A stretch of 64,000 bases of DNA from Bacteroidales bacterium H3 (lineage in GTDB: Bacteria; Bacteroidota; Bacteroidia; Bacteroidales; Muribaculaceae). Positions 41,801-49,883 of the stretch are shown one piece after another (positions within the stretch are counted from its first letter, which is position 1; each line of letters starts with the position of its first letter). The stretch is from assembly GCA_001701135.1 (NCBI GenBank), contig DAAN01000030.1:310001-374000 (forward strand). Direction: 5' to 3'. The notes below the pieces were generated by a model, which was not told the DNA's origin, did not search any database, and was given only the letters and a program-made list of their open reading frames with translations. Position numbers and translations under genes: made by a program.

Positions 41801-44800
41801 TTGTTACGCACACCCACAAGTATCACGCGCACATCGCTCAGCGAGGGATTGCCCTTCACCGCCATGGTGTTGCGCTCGTTCTCGGGGTCACGGCCGGTAT
41901 AGACCGAAGCGTAACCGATGCCGCTACCCTCATCCTTGGCGCGGTTGCGCTCCTTCTTCAGGTCGACAAGGCTGCTGAGCCTGATGTCCATGAAATTCTG
42001 CAGCGGCCACACTTTCTGCCGGTCGCTCTCCAGCCAGTTGTTATAACGGCCGTGAGGAGTGAGCACAAGAGGAATCTCGTATTCATAGTAGTTGGCCTTG
42101 ACGTCGGAGCCGAGACGGATAAACATCGACAGCTCGCCGGAGCGGAGATTGGAGACATCGTCGATCAGACTCTCGGCGTGAACCCACATCTGCAGCCGCT
42201 TGTAGTTGCGCAGATCCTGCTGCGTGTCGCGATAGATGCCGCGGCCGTCGCCGGCCTTGAGGTCGGTGACTTTCAGCGAAAGCGACTGCTCGTTGAGCTG
42301 CGTCACCTGCGACTGACCCGGATCGACAATACGTGTCACGCCGGGAGGGAGCACATAGTTGACCGGTTCGCGGTCGGCATTCTCCTCGATGTTTACAACC
42401 GACACATCGAGCTGCCCCTCGGCAGGAGCGTCGCCGCGGTTGTTGAGATTGAAATCATAGTTGCGCCATTCGCCGCGCACCAGTTCGAGGGTGGCGAAAC
42501 GCAAGTGCGTCACCTCCTTGAAGCCGGTCATGAACATACGTGCGAAACGTATGGTGGAGAAATCATTGATCGAGCCTATCTTCTTTTCATACTGCGACAG
42601 GGGGATGCGGAACTGATACCAGTCGACAGTCTGCTCCTTGCCGTCGCGGGTGTAGACGGTGGATGTCTGCTTGTCGGTGATGAAGTTCTTGCCGACAACA
42701 AGATCCTCGGGACGGATCGACACCTTATACTGGAAGTAGCGCTCGTATTCGTTGAGGGTGTTGTCCTGGTTGATATCCTCCACATCGGGCACCGAACGGG
42801 CGCTCTGATAAAGAGCATCCGACGCATCCTCGGGGGGAAGCGAGTTACCCTCCACACCGTTGTAGCGCTTGTAGCGTTCGAGAATCGAGAGGCGCTGCTC
42901 GTCGTAGTCATACCCGCGGAAGAAATGATAGTTGTCGCCGGCCGGGTCGTTGAAGGGCGAAAAGATGTCGGAAGTCATGCGCTCGATTGCCGCGGGAGAA
43001 AGTTTCTGACGCAGCGCGGCCAGATAGTCGGCGTATGATTTGAACGAGAACTCGTCGTCGTTGCGCAGACCGTCGAGACCCACATCCTGGAGCAGACGCG
43101 AGCCGTTGTTGGTGTCGAAGGCATAGGTGAGCGAGTTCTGACGCGACACGCGGCCCCACACAGTGTTCTCGAGCCACTCGTTGTTGCCGTCGACCGGTAT
43201 GCCGTTTTCATAACTCTTCAGACCATCCTTGAGGATATCCTCCGACACTTCGCCGAAATTGAAATAGAGATCGCCGCCGTCGCGGTTGTTGTTGTTTTCG
43301 TCAAGAAACGGGTCGAGCATCCAGAATTCGATATACTCCACGTTGGCCTGCTGGAAATTGGTGTTGTCCATGCGGCGCATGATGCCGCCCCAGCGCTTTT
43401 CGGGACGCAGCAGATAGCCATCCTCGTCGATGTTTGTGGCGTCGAGGTTATATGGGCCGCGCTCCTTGGGGTAGAACGACAGGTTGAGGGTCTGAATCAC
43501 CGACGACTCGCCATAGGTGAGTTCGCGCCCGGGGAAAATCTCCTGCGAGTTCACTTCGCGCACATAGGGATTGGAAAGCTGCTCGAGGTCGTTGCGGATA
43601 TAGCCCGGGGCAAGCGACGAATTGCGGTCGGTGAACATGCGGTCGATGTAATACCAGTTGATCAGCGCGCGGTTCATGCCGTAGCGCACATCGTTGCTCA
43701 GGGCGGCCTCGGGGAAGAGCGCGTCGGGCGAATTGTCGTAAGGGGTCGACGCGAGGAACCACGAATAGGGCGAGCGCAGGTCGATGGCCGACTGCGACGA
43801 CTCGAAATCGTCGACATACGAGCTGCCACGGTTGGAGCCCGCCTTCTGCTTGTGAGGCACGAGCATGGCATATTCGGCGGTAACCTGGAGGGTGGAGGGT
43901 GCCGTGGCGTTGACCGTGGGAATCTTGTTGAGCAGATTGGTCAGCCACATGAAGCGGGTGTTGTAGTTGAGGTTCAACCCCCACATGGTGTTGTTGATCG
44001 TCTCGTCGCCGATGTTCACCTTCTCGGTGAGGGCCTTCTCGGAGAAATGGAGCAGCGTACCCCCAAAGGTGAAATCCTTGTTGAAGGCATATTGCAGATC
44101 GAGTCCGAGCAGATTCTTGCGCTGGGTGGAGAATAGCGACTGGTTTTCGAGCGTCACAGAAATGCTCTGACCGGAATCGATGATGCTCTGGTTGGTGATG
44201 GTGACGATGCCCATCGAATAGTCGACGGTGTAGTCGGAATTCTCGACGAGTTGCACACCGCCGGCCATCACAATCACCGACCCGCGGGGCACGTTCATGG
44301 CGTTGAGTCGTATCTGCGACCCGGAGGATGCCTGATACGAGCCGGTCATCACAAATTTGTTTTTGTCGGCGAACTGACGCGCCACCACCAGCGTGGAGTC
44401 ATACAGCTCGCGGTAGACATATTTCTCGGCCACTGCCGGGTCGTTGATTTTCTTAAAAAGATGCTCGCCGAAAGGTTCCGCCACAGGGAAAATCACCTTG
44501 CCGTTGGAGGGTGTGATGGTGTAATCCTCAATGAAGTCGAAGAAGCCGTCGGGGTTGCTCTGCTGGTTGTTGTCGAGGCGGTCGAGGTTCATCACCTGCA
44601 GCAGCGGAATGTTGGACATCGAGGGAATCGGCAGATAGTCGATGAGGGTGCCGGTGGTGTCGGAAAGATATTTGATGCGGAATTTGAAATTCTGTTTCTG
44701 CACCTGATATGCGCCCAGAGAGTAGACATTCTTCATCATCAGCCGCCAGATGGGGAGCTTGGGGTCGATGGTGGTGGATTTCAGCATCTTCACATAGAGC

Positions 44801-46326
44801 GACTCCGAGGTGGTGGTGATGTCGGACGAGAACTCACCCACCTGATAGACCTGGCCGTTGTAGGTGTACTCGAAGGCCACACCCAACACATCATCGGAAT
44901 TGAGCTGCGCTTTCAGCGACACATAGCCGAGCGTGGAGTTCAACGAATATTCCGAGGAGTTGAGCAGACGGGCCGACTCCACTTTCTCATAGTCGCGACC
45001 ACCCTCGATGCCAAAGGCGCGCAGAGGTTCCAGCGCCTGGGTGACGGTGTTGATCGAGCGGGCGCCGGGATATTCTGTTTTGATCGTCTGCAACAGATTG
45101 TTCGACTGGTTGGACGGCACCGGCACCCCGGGGTTGACCGACCAGTAGCTGTTGTTCAGACCCTCGGCCGTGCCTTCGCCCAGATCGGCGAAAGCCACGA
45201 TGTTGCGCGACTGCTCATAGCGGCCACCCTTGTTGGTGACCCAGATTTCCACGCGTGTGATGTTGATGCCCGACGACACCAGCGGCAGACGCGAGGCAAA
45301 TTTGTCGTAGTTGCTGTAGAAATAATGGCCGAGGAAAAAGTGGCGGTTCTGGTCATACTGGTCGGCGTTGACCGTGAACTCCGTGGCCTGCGCGCCACCC
45401 TTGGTGTTCACCGTCTTCGACTCGGAATTCTGCTGCGAGACCAGACCGGTCATGGTGAGTTTGCCGAACTGCAGCTTCGCCTTCACACCGAAGAGCGCCG
45501 TTGAGCCGCGGATGAGCGACGACCCGGTTGTCATCGACACATTGCCCGCCTCGATCGACTTCACAATGTCATCCTCCTTCCCTTCGTAGGCCAGTTTGAT
45601 ATTCTTGGAGTCGAAGTCAAAGGTGGCGTCGGTGTTGTAGGTCATGTTGAAGTTCATGCGGTCGCCGACGCTGGCGGCTATCGTGGCCTGGATTTTCTGG
45701 TCGAAGTCAAATAACGTTTTGCGGCGGTTCTTCACCGGCAGCGAGGGGTTGTCGCTCTTGTTCGACTTGATACCCATCTTAATCTGCACCGAGCCTTGGG
45801 TCTTGAGCGACACGCCGCCGGGTCCGAAGATTTTCTCCAGCGGACCGTAAGCAAAATTCATGTCGAAGATATTGAAAGGCTGTTTCTCGCGGTTTTCCAC
45901 CTGCGCCATGTTGCGCTCCTGGTAATATTCCTGCATCATGCGGCGGAACTGCCAGTCGTTATACTGCTTCTCGCTGAGAATGAACGGGGTTGTGATCTCC
46001 GTATCCCCTACCATGGTGCGGAGCACGTAGGTGTTTGTCTCGGGGTCATATTCCGGCACGGTGACAATGTTGTCGGGGGTGGCAAGGTCGGCGGCAAACT
46101 GATCCTCCATGAGCCGTTCGTAGTTGGCGGGCACGGTCTGCTGCACCGGAAACGGCATCATGATGGAGTCGGCGGGGTTGGCCGGACCGGGCACCGTGAC
46201 CTGCGGAGGGAACGGCGGCGGGGGCGTAAGCCGCCCCGACGCCGACGATGATCCGACGGCGGGAGTGTCGGCAAGCGAATACACGGCAGCGGCTGCCACT
46301 GCACATGCCGTGCATAGCATCCACAC
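38878..46326 (-). CDS. sprA: SprA, outer-membrane translocon of the type IX secretion system
   Basis: A giant protein (about 2480 residues) forming the very large outer-membrane barrel through which T9SS cargo leaves the periplasm; it is needed for gliding in motile relatives. Diagnostic segments are PFNIFDMNFAYGPLEKIFGP, GSVQIKMGIKSNKSDNPSLP, SVGDRMNFNMTYNTDATFDF, SLIRGSTALFGVKAKLQFGK and, in the middle, SSYVDDFESSQSAIDLRSPY. The C-terminus is barrel-like, ending YGISLNLNLTH. The frame is open to 46518, but that overlaps ruvA by 125 bases. I place the start at GTG 46326; ATG 46320 or a CTG at 46356 are alternatives. The CTG would give the best signal peptide, with a basic n-region TRNKLYHR before MLCTACAVAAAAVYSLA. 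Confidence 0.92.
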   Translation of the reverse strand: MWMLCTACAVAAAAVYSLADTPAVGSSSASGRLTPPPPFPPQVTVPGPANPADSIMMPFPVQQTVPANYERLMEDQFAADLATPDNIVTVPEYDPETNTYVLRTMVGDTEITTPFILSEKQYNDWQFRRMMQEYYQERNMAQVENREKQPFNIFDMNFAYGPLEKIFGPGGVSLKTQGSVQIKMGIKSNKSDNPSLPVKNRRKTLFDFDQKIQATIAASVGDRMNFNMTYNTDATFDFDSKNIKLAYEGKEDDIVKSIEAGNVSMTTGSSLIRGSTALFGVKAKLQFGKLTMTGLVSQQNSESKTVNTKGGAQATEFTVNADQYDQNRHFFLGHYFYSNYDKFASRLPLVSSGINITRVEIWVTNKGGRYEQSRNIVAFADLGEGTAEGLNNSYWSVNPGVPVPSNQSNNLLQTIKTEYPGARSINTVTQALEPLRAFGIEGGRDYEKVESARLLNSSEYSLNSTLGYVSLKAQLNSDDVLGVAFEYTYNGQVYQVGEFSSDITTTSESLYVKMLKSTTIDPKLPIWRLMMKNVYSLGAYQVQKQNFKFRIKYLSDTTGTLIDYLPIPSMSNIPLLQVMNLDRLDNNQQSNPDGFFDFIEDYTITPSNGKVIFPVAEPFGEHLFKKINDPAVAEKYVYRELYDSTLVVARQFADKNKFVMTGSYQASSGSQIRLNAMNVPRGSVIVMAGGVQLVENSDYTVDYSMGIVTITNQSIIDSGQSISVTLENQSLFSTQRKNLLGLDLQYAFNKDFTFGGTLLHFSEKALTEKVNIGDETINNTMWGLNLNYNTRFMWLTNLLNKIPTVNATAPSTLQVTAEYAMLVPHKQKAGSNRGSSYVDDFESSQSAIDLRSPYSWFLASTPYDNSPDALFPEAALSNDVRYGMNRALINWYYIDRMFTDRNSSLAPGYIRNDLEQLSNPYVREVNSQEIFPGRELTYGESSVIQTLNLSFYPKERGPYNLDATNIDEDGYLLRPEKRWGGIMRRMDNTNFQQANVEYIEFWMLDPFLDENNNNRDGGDLYFNFGEVSEDILKDGLKSYENGIPVDGNNEWLENTVWGRVSRQNSLTYAFDTNNGSRLLQDVGLDGLRNDDEFSFKSYADYLAALRQKLSPAAIERMTSDIFSPFNDPAGDNYHFFRGYDYDEQRLSILERYKRYNGVEGNSLPPEDASDALYQSARSVPDVEDINQDNTLNEYERYFQYKVSIRPEDLVVGKNFITDKQTSTVYTRDGKEQTVDWYQFRIPLSQYEKKIGSINDFSTIRFARMFMTGFKEVTHLRFATLELVRGEWRNYDFNLNNRGDAPAEGQLDVSVVNIEENADREPVNYVLPPGVTRIVDPGQSQVTQLNEQSLSLKVTDLKAGDGRGIYRDTQQDLRNYKRLQMWVHAESLIDDVSNLRSGELSMFIRLGSDVKANYYEYEIPLVLTPHGRYNNWLESDRQKVWPLQNFMDIRLSSLVDLKKERNRAKDEGSGIGYASVYTGRDPENERNTMAVKGNPSLSDVRVILVGVRNNSNIVKNGIVWVNELKVTDFDESGGWAAKANVNLGISDVATVNFGAHVETAGFGSVDQSLNERRMDDYHQYNFAVQADLGRFLPEKAKLKAPIYYSYSTEKTTPKYNPLDKDVLLKDALDDAVDKHARDSISAYAEERSTIKSFSISGLKFDITSKHPMPWDPSNFTFNFSFNKQSKNDPTTEYENTNDYRGSLAYNYSPMVKGLKPFSWIKSKNKNLKFIKEWEFNYLPNTFSFLTNMSRYYYEMQTRSELDDSFQLPVSVSKNFLWDRQLQVTWNLTKSIQLSFNSNTSARIEETAGAVNRKLFPDEYKQWKDTVWSSILSLGTPWAYNQSFVATYRAPFNRIPVLDFLTGNFSYNSTYRWDRGAEIDGEQTGNKIASQSSLSVDGRINFESLWKKIPYLKDIDKRFNNVGKPKTQRKPRKFERTYNLRTDTTTTIVHNMRTRKVKVLAENPSTHEPFVFKYKVLDNNKIEILTPHDGSIKFTINEVLKEDRSIWRDMGEYALRFMMSPRSASVRWKKTTTMSLPLFRNNIGDIFGQSTGYGAMSPGLGFAFGFEDESYIYKAKERGWLITDDGQTSPAMVSHANELNIELNLEFIKGLKLQLTMNRTDNRSKQIQFMYADMPVTYSGSYTKTHCAIGTAFGSSSAEDGYFSKHFQKMLDNIPVIADRYNSLYNGTTYPRGGFMDGNPLGGQPFNPENGTVLPTSSDVLVPAFLSAYTGTDPKKQYLDPFPSFAQVLPNWRLTYDGLINIGNLKSIFKSFQLSHAYQCTYSVGSYSSYLNWLPVSGSPDRGYVLDTNTEMPVPSSPYNISTVAITERFAPLFGVTGTLKNELQFNIDWKNQRTLTLNTSAGQVVEATSSGLTVGCGYKIIGFNSVLKMRGSQSGVSNDLTLKADFSLQNTQALIRRIETNYTQATSGTRTMTINFNAQYILSRKLTLGAFFDHQVNTPLVSNAAYPTTNSSYGISLNLNLTH

Positions 46327-46393
46327 AATGCGGTGATATAGCTTGTTGCGAGTCAGAGTCTTAACGTTAAAACAATCGGGGCCGCGCCCGCTG

Positions 46394-46999
46394 TCAGAGC
46401 AGCGGGAACGACATCTTGATAGCCTGCTGCACAGTAAGCCCCGGATTCTCGGCGAAGAGCTTGTTGAGGGCCTTCTCGGCGGCAGCTCTGGGGTTGCCGA
46501 GAGTGACGAGGGCCGCAAGCGCGTCGTCGTAGGCTTCGCTGCGCGTTCCGGGCTGTTGTAATAACGAATCTTCCAGAGGTTTTATTTTGTCGCGGAGGTC
46601 CACAATTATGCGCTGGGCGGTTTTTCCGCCGATACCTTTCACCATTTTCAGGCGGCGCTCATCGCCGGTGCTGATCACCTGCTCCAGCTCGGCGGCCGTG
46701 ATGCCCGAAAGTATCATCCGGGCGGAAGCGGCCCCCACGCCCGAAACCCCTATCAGATCGCGGAACAGTTCGCGCTCGCGCTTGGTGGCGAATCCGTAGA
46801 GCACCCAGGCATCCTCGCGGATCACCTCATGCACATAGAGGCGCGCCGTCGCAGCGCTCCCTGCCGAGGGTGCGGCCGACTTCTCGAGTTCGGAATAAGT
46901 GTTTAAAGTGATATTCAGCTCATAGCCCACGCCGTTGACATCGACAATGGCGGCCGTGGCGCTGAGTTCGGCCAAACGGCCATGTATATATTCAAGCAT
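46394..46999 (-). CDS. ruvA: Holliday junction branch-migration protein RuvA
   Basis: A 201-residue DNA-binding subunit that loads RuvB on four-way junctions. An OB-fold domain (MLEYIHGRLAELSATAAIVD) is followed by the helix-hairpin-helix pair LFRDLIGVSGVGAASARMIL and LKMVKGIGGKTAQRIIVDLR. The C-terminal RuvB-contact domain is YDDALAALVTLGNPRAAAEK. All three are intact. It precedes sprA by about 70 bases; the same order (ruvA then sprA) is known in other Bacteroidetes. Confidence 0.96.
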   Translation of the reverse strand: MLEYIHGRLAELSATAAIVDVNGVGYELNITLNTYSELEKSAAPSAGSAATARLYVHEVIREDAWVLYGFATKRERELFRDLIGVSGVGAASARMILSGITAAELEQVISTGDERRLKMVKGIGGKTAQRIIVDLRDKIKPLEDSLLQQPGTRSEAYDDALAALVTLGNPRAAAEKALNKLFAENPGLTVQQAIKMSFPLL

Positions 47000-47025
47000 A
47001 ACAGACTTTCTTGATTGTGTAACCG

Positions 47026-47033
47026 CAAATTTA
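47026..47033 (-). promoter_or_regulatory. -7 box of ruvA-sprA
   Basis: The minus strand reads TAAATTTG, 27 bases before the ruvA ATG. No clear TTTG at -33. Confidence 0.45.
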
Positions 47034-47068
47034 CTGCTTTTTTTAAGAATATTTCCAATATTAATGCT

Positions 47069-47076
47069 TAACTTTG
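47069..47076 (+). promoter_or_regulatory. -7 box of the rhamnosidase gene
   Basis: TAACTTTG lies 35 bases before ATG 47111. The -33 region is a T-rich run without a perfect TTTG. Confidence 0.5.
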
Positions 47077-47110
47077 TACAGAATCTTTTACCAAATCAAC
47101 CCTCATAGCC

Positions 47111-49714
47111 ATGAACAAGACCCTCGCTGTTGCCGCCCTGTCGGCAATTCTCGGCTCCTCGGCCATGCAGGCTGCCGTTCCCGCCATGCCTGTCACTGTG
47201 GGACACCGCACCGAAGCGCTTCCCGCCGACCTCTGGAGCTGCTCGCAGTGGATCGCCGTGCCGGGCGCTCCCGAAATCAAATCTTTAGTAAATGAGGACC
47301 ATCAGCGTGCCGCCGACGGCGCCAGCTGGTTCGCCACCACGCTCAAAAACGACCGCAAGGTGAAGAAAGCCGTGTGGATGACCGCCGGCCTGGGCGTTTA
47401 CCAGCTCTATGTCAACGGCAAACCGGTCGGCGAAGAAGTGCTCCGTCCCGGTTTCACCCACATCGATAAAACCCGCCGTTCATTCACCTACGATATCACC
47501 GACGCCATCAACCGCAAGTCCGGTGCCGAAAACACCTTGTCGGTGCAGTCGACGCCCGGATGGTGGGCCGACCGCATCGTCACCAGCGACAACCCCAACG
47601 GCATGAAGGGTGGCAAACCCGCATTCCGTTCGGTGGTTGAGATCACCTACGACGACGGCTCTACTGTCTGCGTCGGCACTGACCCCTCATGGAAAGCCGC
47701 CATCGCCGGCCCCGTGACACATGCAGGCATCTACGACGGCGAAGCCTACGACGACCGCATCCCCATGGGATATGAAACCATTTCAAACTTCGGCAACGCC
47801 GAACCCTACACCCGCTTCAACGGCGAGATCATCCCCTCGGCCGGCGGCGAGATCTACACCCGTCCCGACCTTATGCTCCAGCCGGTCGACGCCTACGTGT
47901 GGGAAGGTATCTCCGGTGCCGACGACACCCACTACGGCAAGGTGAACATCACCCGCCGCATTCCCTCAGGTAAGAAATTCACCGTAAAACCGGGCGAAAC
48001 GCTTGTGGTTGACTTCGGCCAGAATGCCGCCGCCATCCCGGTGTTTGAATTCAGCGCGCCCGAAGGCACAAAACTCGAATGCTGTTTTGCCGAAATTCTG
48101 AACGACGGCAACGGTGCCCACTCCCGCGGCATGGACGGCCCCGAAGGCTCCGCCCACATGCGCAACCTCCGCATCTACGACAAAGGGATGCTCCGCCTCG
48201 ACTACATCTTCGGCCACAACGGCAAGATGGTCACTTACAAACCCGACTGCACTTTCTACGGCTACCGCTACCTCTCCCTCACCGTCGACCGTCCCGTCAC
48301 CATCAAATCGGTGGAGTCGCTCCCGGTAACCTCGATTGCCGCTGCCCACGAGATAGGTCGCATCACCACCGGCAACTCCGACATCAACAAACTCATCTCC
48401 AACACCCGCTGGGGTCAGCTCTCCAACTATCTGTCGGTGCCCACCGACTGTCCCCAGCGCAACGAACGCTTAGGCTGGACCGCCGACACACAGGTGTTCA
48501 CCGAGACCGGCTCGTTCTTCGCCAACACCCGCGATTTCTTCCACAAATGGACCCGCGACCTGCGCGACAACCAGCACCCCGCGGGCGGCTACCCCGGCGT
48601 GGCTCCCGGTGGCATCTACGGCGCCAACCTCGACAACGAAACCAGCCGCCTCGGATGGTCAGACGCGGGAGTGATCGTCCCCTATGTCATCTGGAAACAG
48701 TTTGGCGACACCGCCATCGTCAACCAGAACTGGGAAGCGATGATGAAATATATGAAACTGCTCGACCGCACAGGCGCCGAACATGAGAATCTTATCCCCT
48801 ACAACGGCGACTTCCAGTGGGGGGACTGGCTCAGCTACGAACCTCTCGAAAGCTGCGGCGGAGGCATCAACCACGTTGTCGACGGCAAAGTGCAGCACCG
48901 TCCCGAAGCCCGTGAATACTGGGCTTACCTGCAGGGTTGCTACTGGATTTCCAATGCAGAGATGATGGCCGAGATGGCCCGTGCGACAGGCCGCGACGAC
49001 TCGCGCCTCACCTCCATGGCACAGCGCGCACGCGATTATGTAAAGGCGCGTCACCTCAACGACGACGGCACTTTCCGCTGCGACATCCTCAACACCATGC
49101 AGACTCCCGCCCTCTTCGCCATGCGCAACAAACTGGTGGAAGGCAAGAATCTCGAGGCAATGAAGCAGCGTCTGCGCGACAACTTCGCCAGCCACGGCAA
49201 CTGCCTCCAGACCGGTTTCCTCGGCACTTCCATCCTGTTGCCGACACTCACCGAAAACGGCATGGTCGACATTGCCTATGAGCTACTGCTGCAGCGCAAG
49301 AATCCCAGCTGGCTCTACTCCGTGGACAACGGCGCCACCACCATCTGGGAGCGCTGGAACAGCTACACACTCGACAAAGGCATGGGCGAAGCCGGCATGA
49401 ACTCGTTCAACCACTATGCCTACGGCGTTGTGTGCCAGTGGATCTGGAACACCATGGCCGGTATTCAGTCCGACCCCGCTCAACCCGGTTTCCGCCACAT
49501 CATCATGAAACCGATTCCCGACAAACGCATCGGCTCGCTCAAGGCTGAATACGCATCCACCGCCGGTCTCATCAAAAGCGAATGGAAATACGACGGCGAC
49601 CTCTGCACCTGGAACTTCACCATCCCCGAAGGCGCCACAGCCACCGTCACCCTCCCCGTCGACGGTGCCACTCCCAAGAAATACACCGCCGGCACCTACA
49701 CCCTCACCTTCTGA
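47111..49714 (+). CDS. Alpha-L-rhamnosidase, glycoside hydrolase family 78
   Basis: An 867-residue secreted or periplasmic enzyme releasing terminal L-rhamnose from plant or host glycans. A signal peptide (MNKTLAVAALSAILGSSAMQA) precedes beta-sandwich domains (KAVWMTAGLGVYQLYVNGKP, VLRPGFTHIDKTRRSFTYDI). The (alpha/alpha)6 barrel carries the GH78 acid/base region TDCPQRNERLGWTADTQVF (Asp446, Glu452), then GDFQWGDWLSYEP, NCLQTGFLGTSILLPTL and the second acidic stretch TTIWERWNSYTL. It ends in a small beta domain (YTAGTYTLTF). No lipobox and no convincing T9SS signal. It stands alone without SusC/SusD genes, so it is not in an obvious polysaccharide-utilisation locus. Confidence 0.92.
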   Translation: MNKTLAVAALSAILGSSAMQAAVPAMPVTVGHRTEALPADLWSCSQWIAVPGAPEIKSLVNEDHQRAADGASWFATTLKNDRKVKKAVWMTAGLGVYQLYVNGKPVGEEVLRPGFTHIDKTRRSFTYDITDAINRKSGAENTLSVQSTPGWWADRIVTSDNPNGMKGGKPAFRSVVEITYDDGSTVCVGTDPSWKAAIAGPVTHAGIYDGEAYDDRIPMGYETISNFGNAEPYTRFNGEIIPSAGGEIYTRPDLMLQPVDAYVWEGISGADDTHYGKVNITRRIPSGKKFTVKPGETLVVDFGQNAAAIPVFEFSAPEGTKLECCFAEILNDGNGAHSRGMDGPEGSAHMRNLRIYDKGMLRLDYIFGHNGKMVTYKPDCTFYGYRYLSLTVDRPVTIKSVESLPVTSIAAAHEIGRITTGNSDINKLISNTRWGQLSNYLSVPTDCPQRNERLGWTADTQVFTETGSFFANTRDFFHKWTRDLRDNQHPAGGYPGVAPGGIYGANLDNETSRLGWSDAGVIVPYVIWKQFGDTAIVNQNWEAMMKYMKLLDRTGAEHENLIPYNGDFQWGDWLSYEPLESCGGGINHVVDGKVQHRPEAREYWAYLQGCYWISNAEMMAEMARATGRDDSRLTSMAQRARDYVKARHLNDDGTFRCDILNTMQTPALFAMRNKLVEGKNLEAMKQRLRDNFASHGNCLQTGFLGTSILLPTLTENGMVDIAYELLLQRKNPSWLYSVDNGATTIWERWNSYTLDKGMGEAGMNSFNHYAYGVVCQWIWNTMAGIQSDPAQPGFRHIIMKPIPDKRIGSLKAEYASTAGLIKSEWKYDGDLCTWNFTIPEGATATVTLPVDGATPKKYTAGTYTLTF

Positions 49715-49805
49715 TCCGCATCGCGACTGAAATGTAGGGATGCATCCCGGTGTATCCGCCTCATCAGACAGAGGAAACGAATCCTGACACGAATACCGAT
49801 AACTA

Positions 49806-49843
49806 AAAAAAGAGAATGTATCGCGCGATACATTCTCTTTTTT
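49806..49843. terminator. Perfect 38-bp palindrome, bidirectional terminator
   Basis: Every base from 49806 to 49824 pairs with its mirror from 49825 to 49843, centred on TCGCGCGA. A-runs on the left and T-runs on the right give a T tract in either direction. It separates the convergent rhamnosidase and T9SS-cargo genes. Confidence 0.92.
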
Positions 49844-49883
49844 ATTGGGGTGCCGACCGTGAGATCAGCTATGTAGGTAGGGT

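Noticed and set aside
39895..45504. Several plus-strand frames of 300-540 codons opposite sprA
   Set aside because: They mirror the sprA codons, have no recognisable motif and no promoter; sprA is continuous through the whole interval.
46327..46518. Extending sprA to the first possible start at 46518
   Set aside because: The extra stretch lies mostly inside ruvA in another frame, is Ser/Arg/Pro-rich and would bury the signal peptide.
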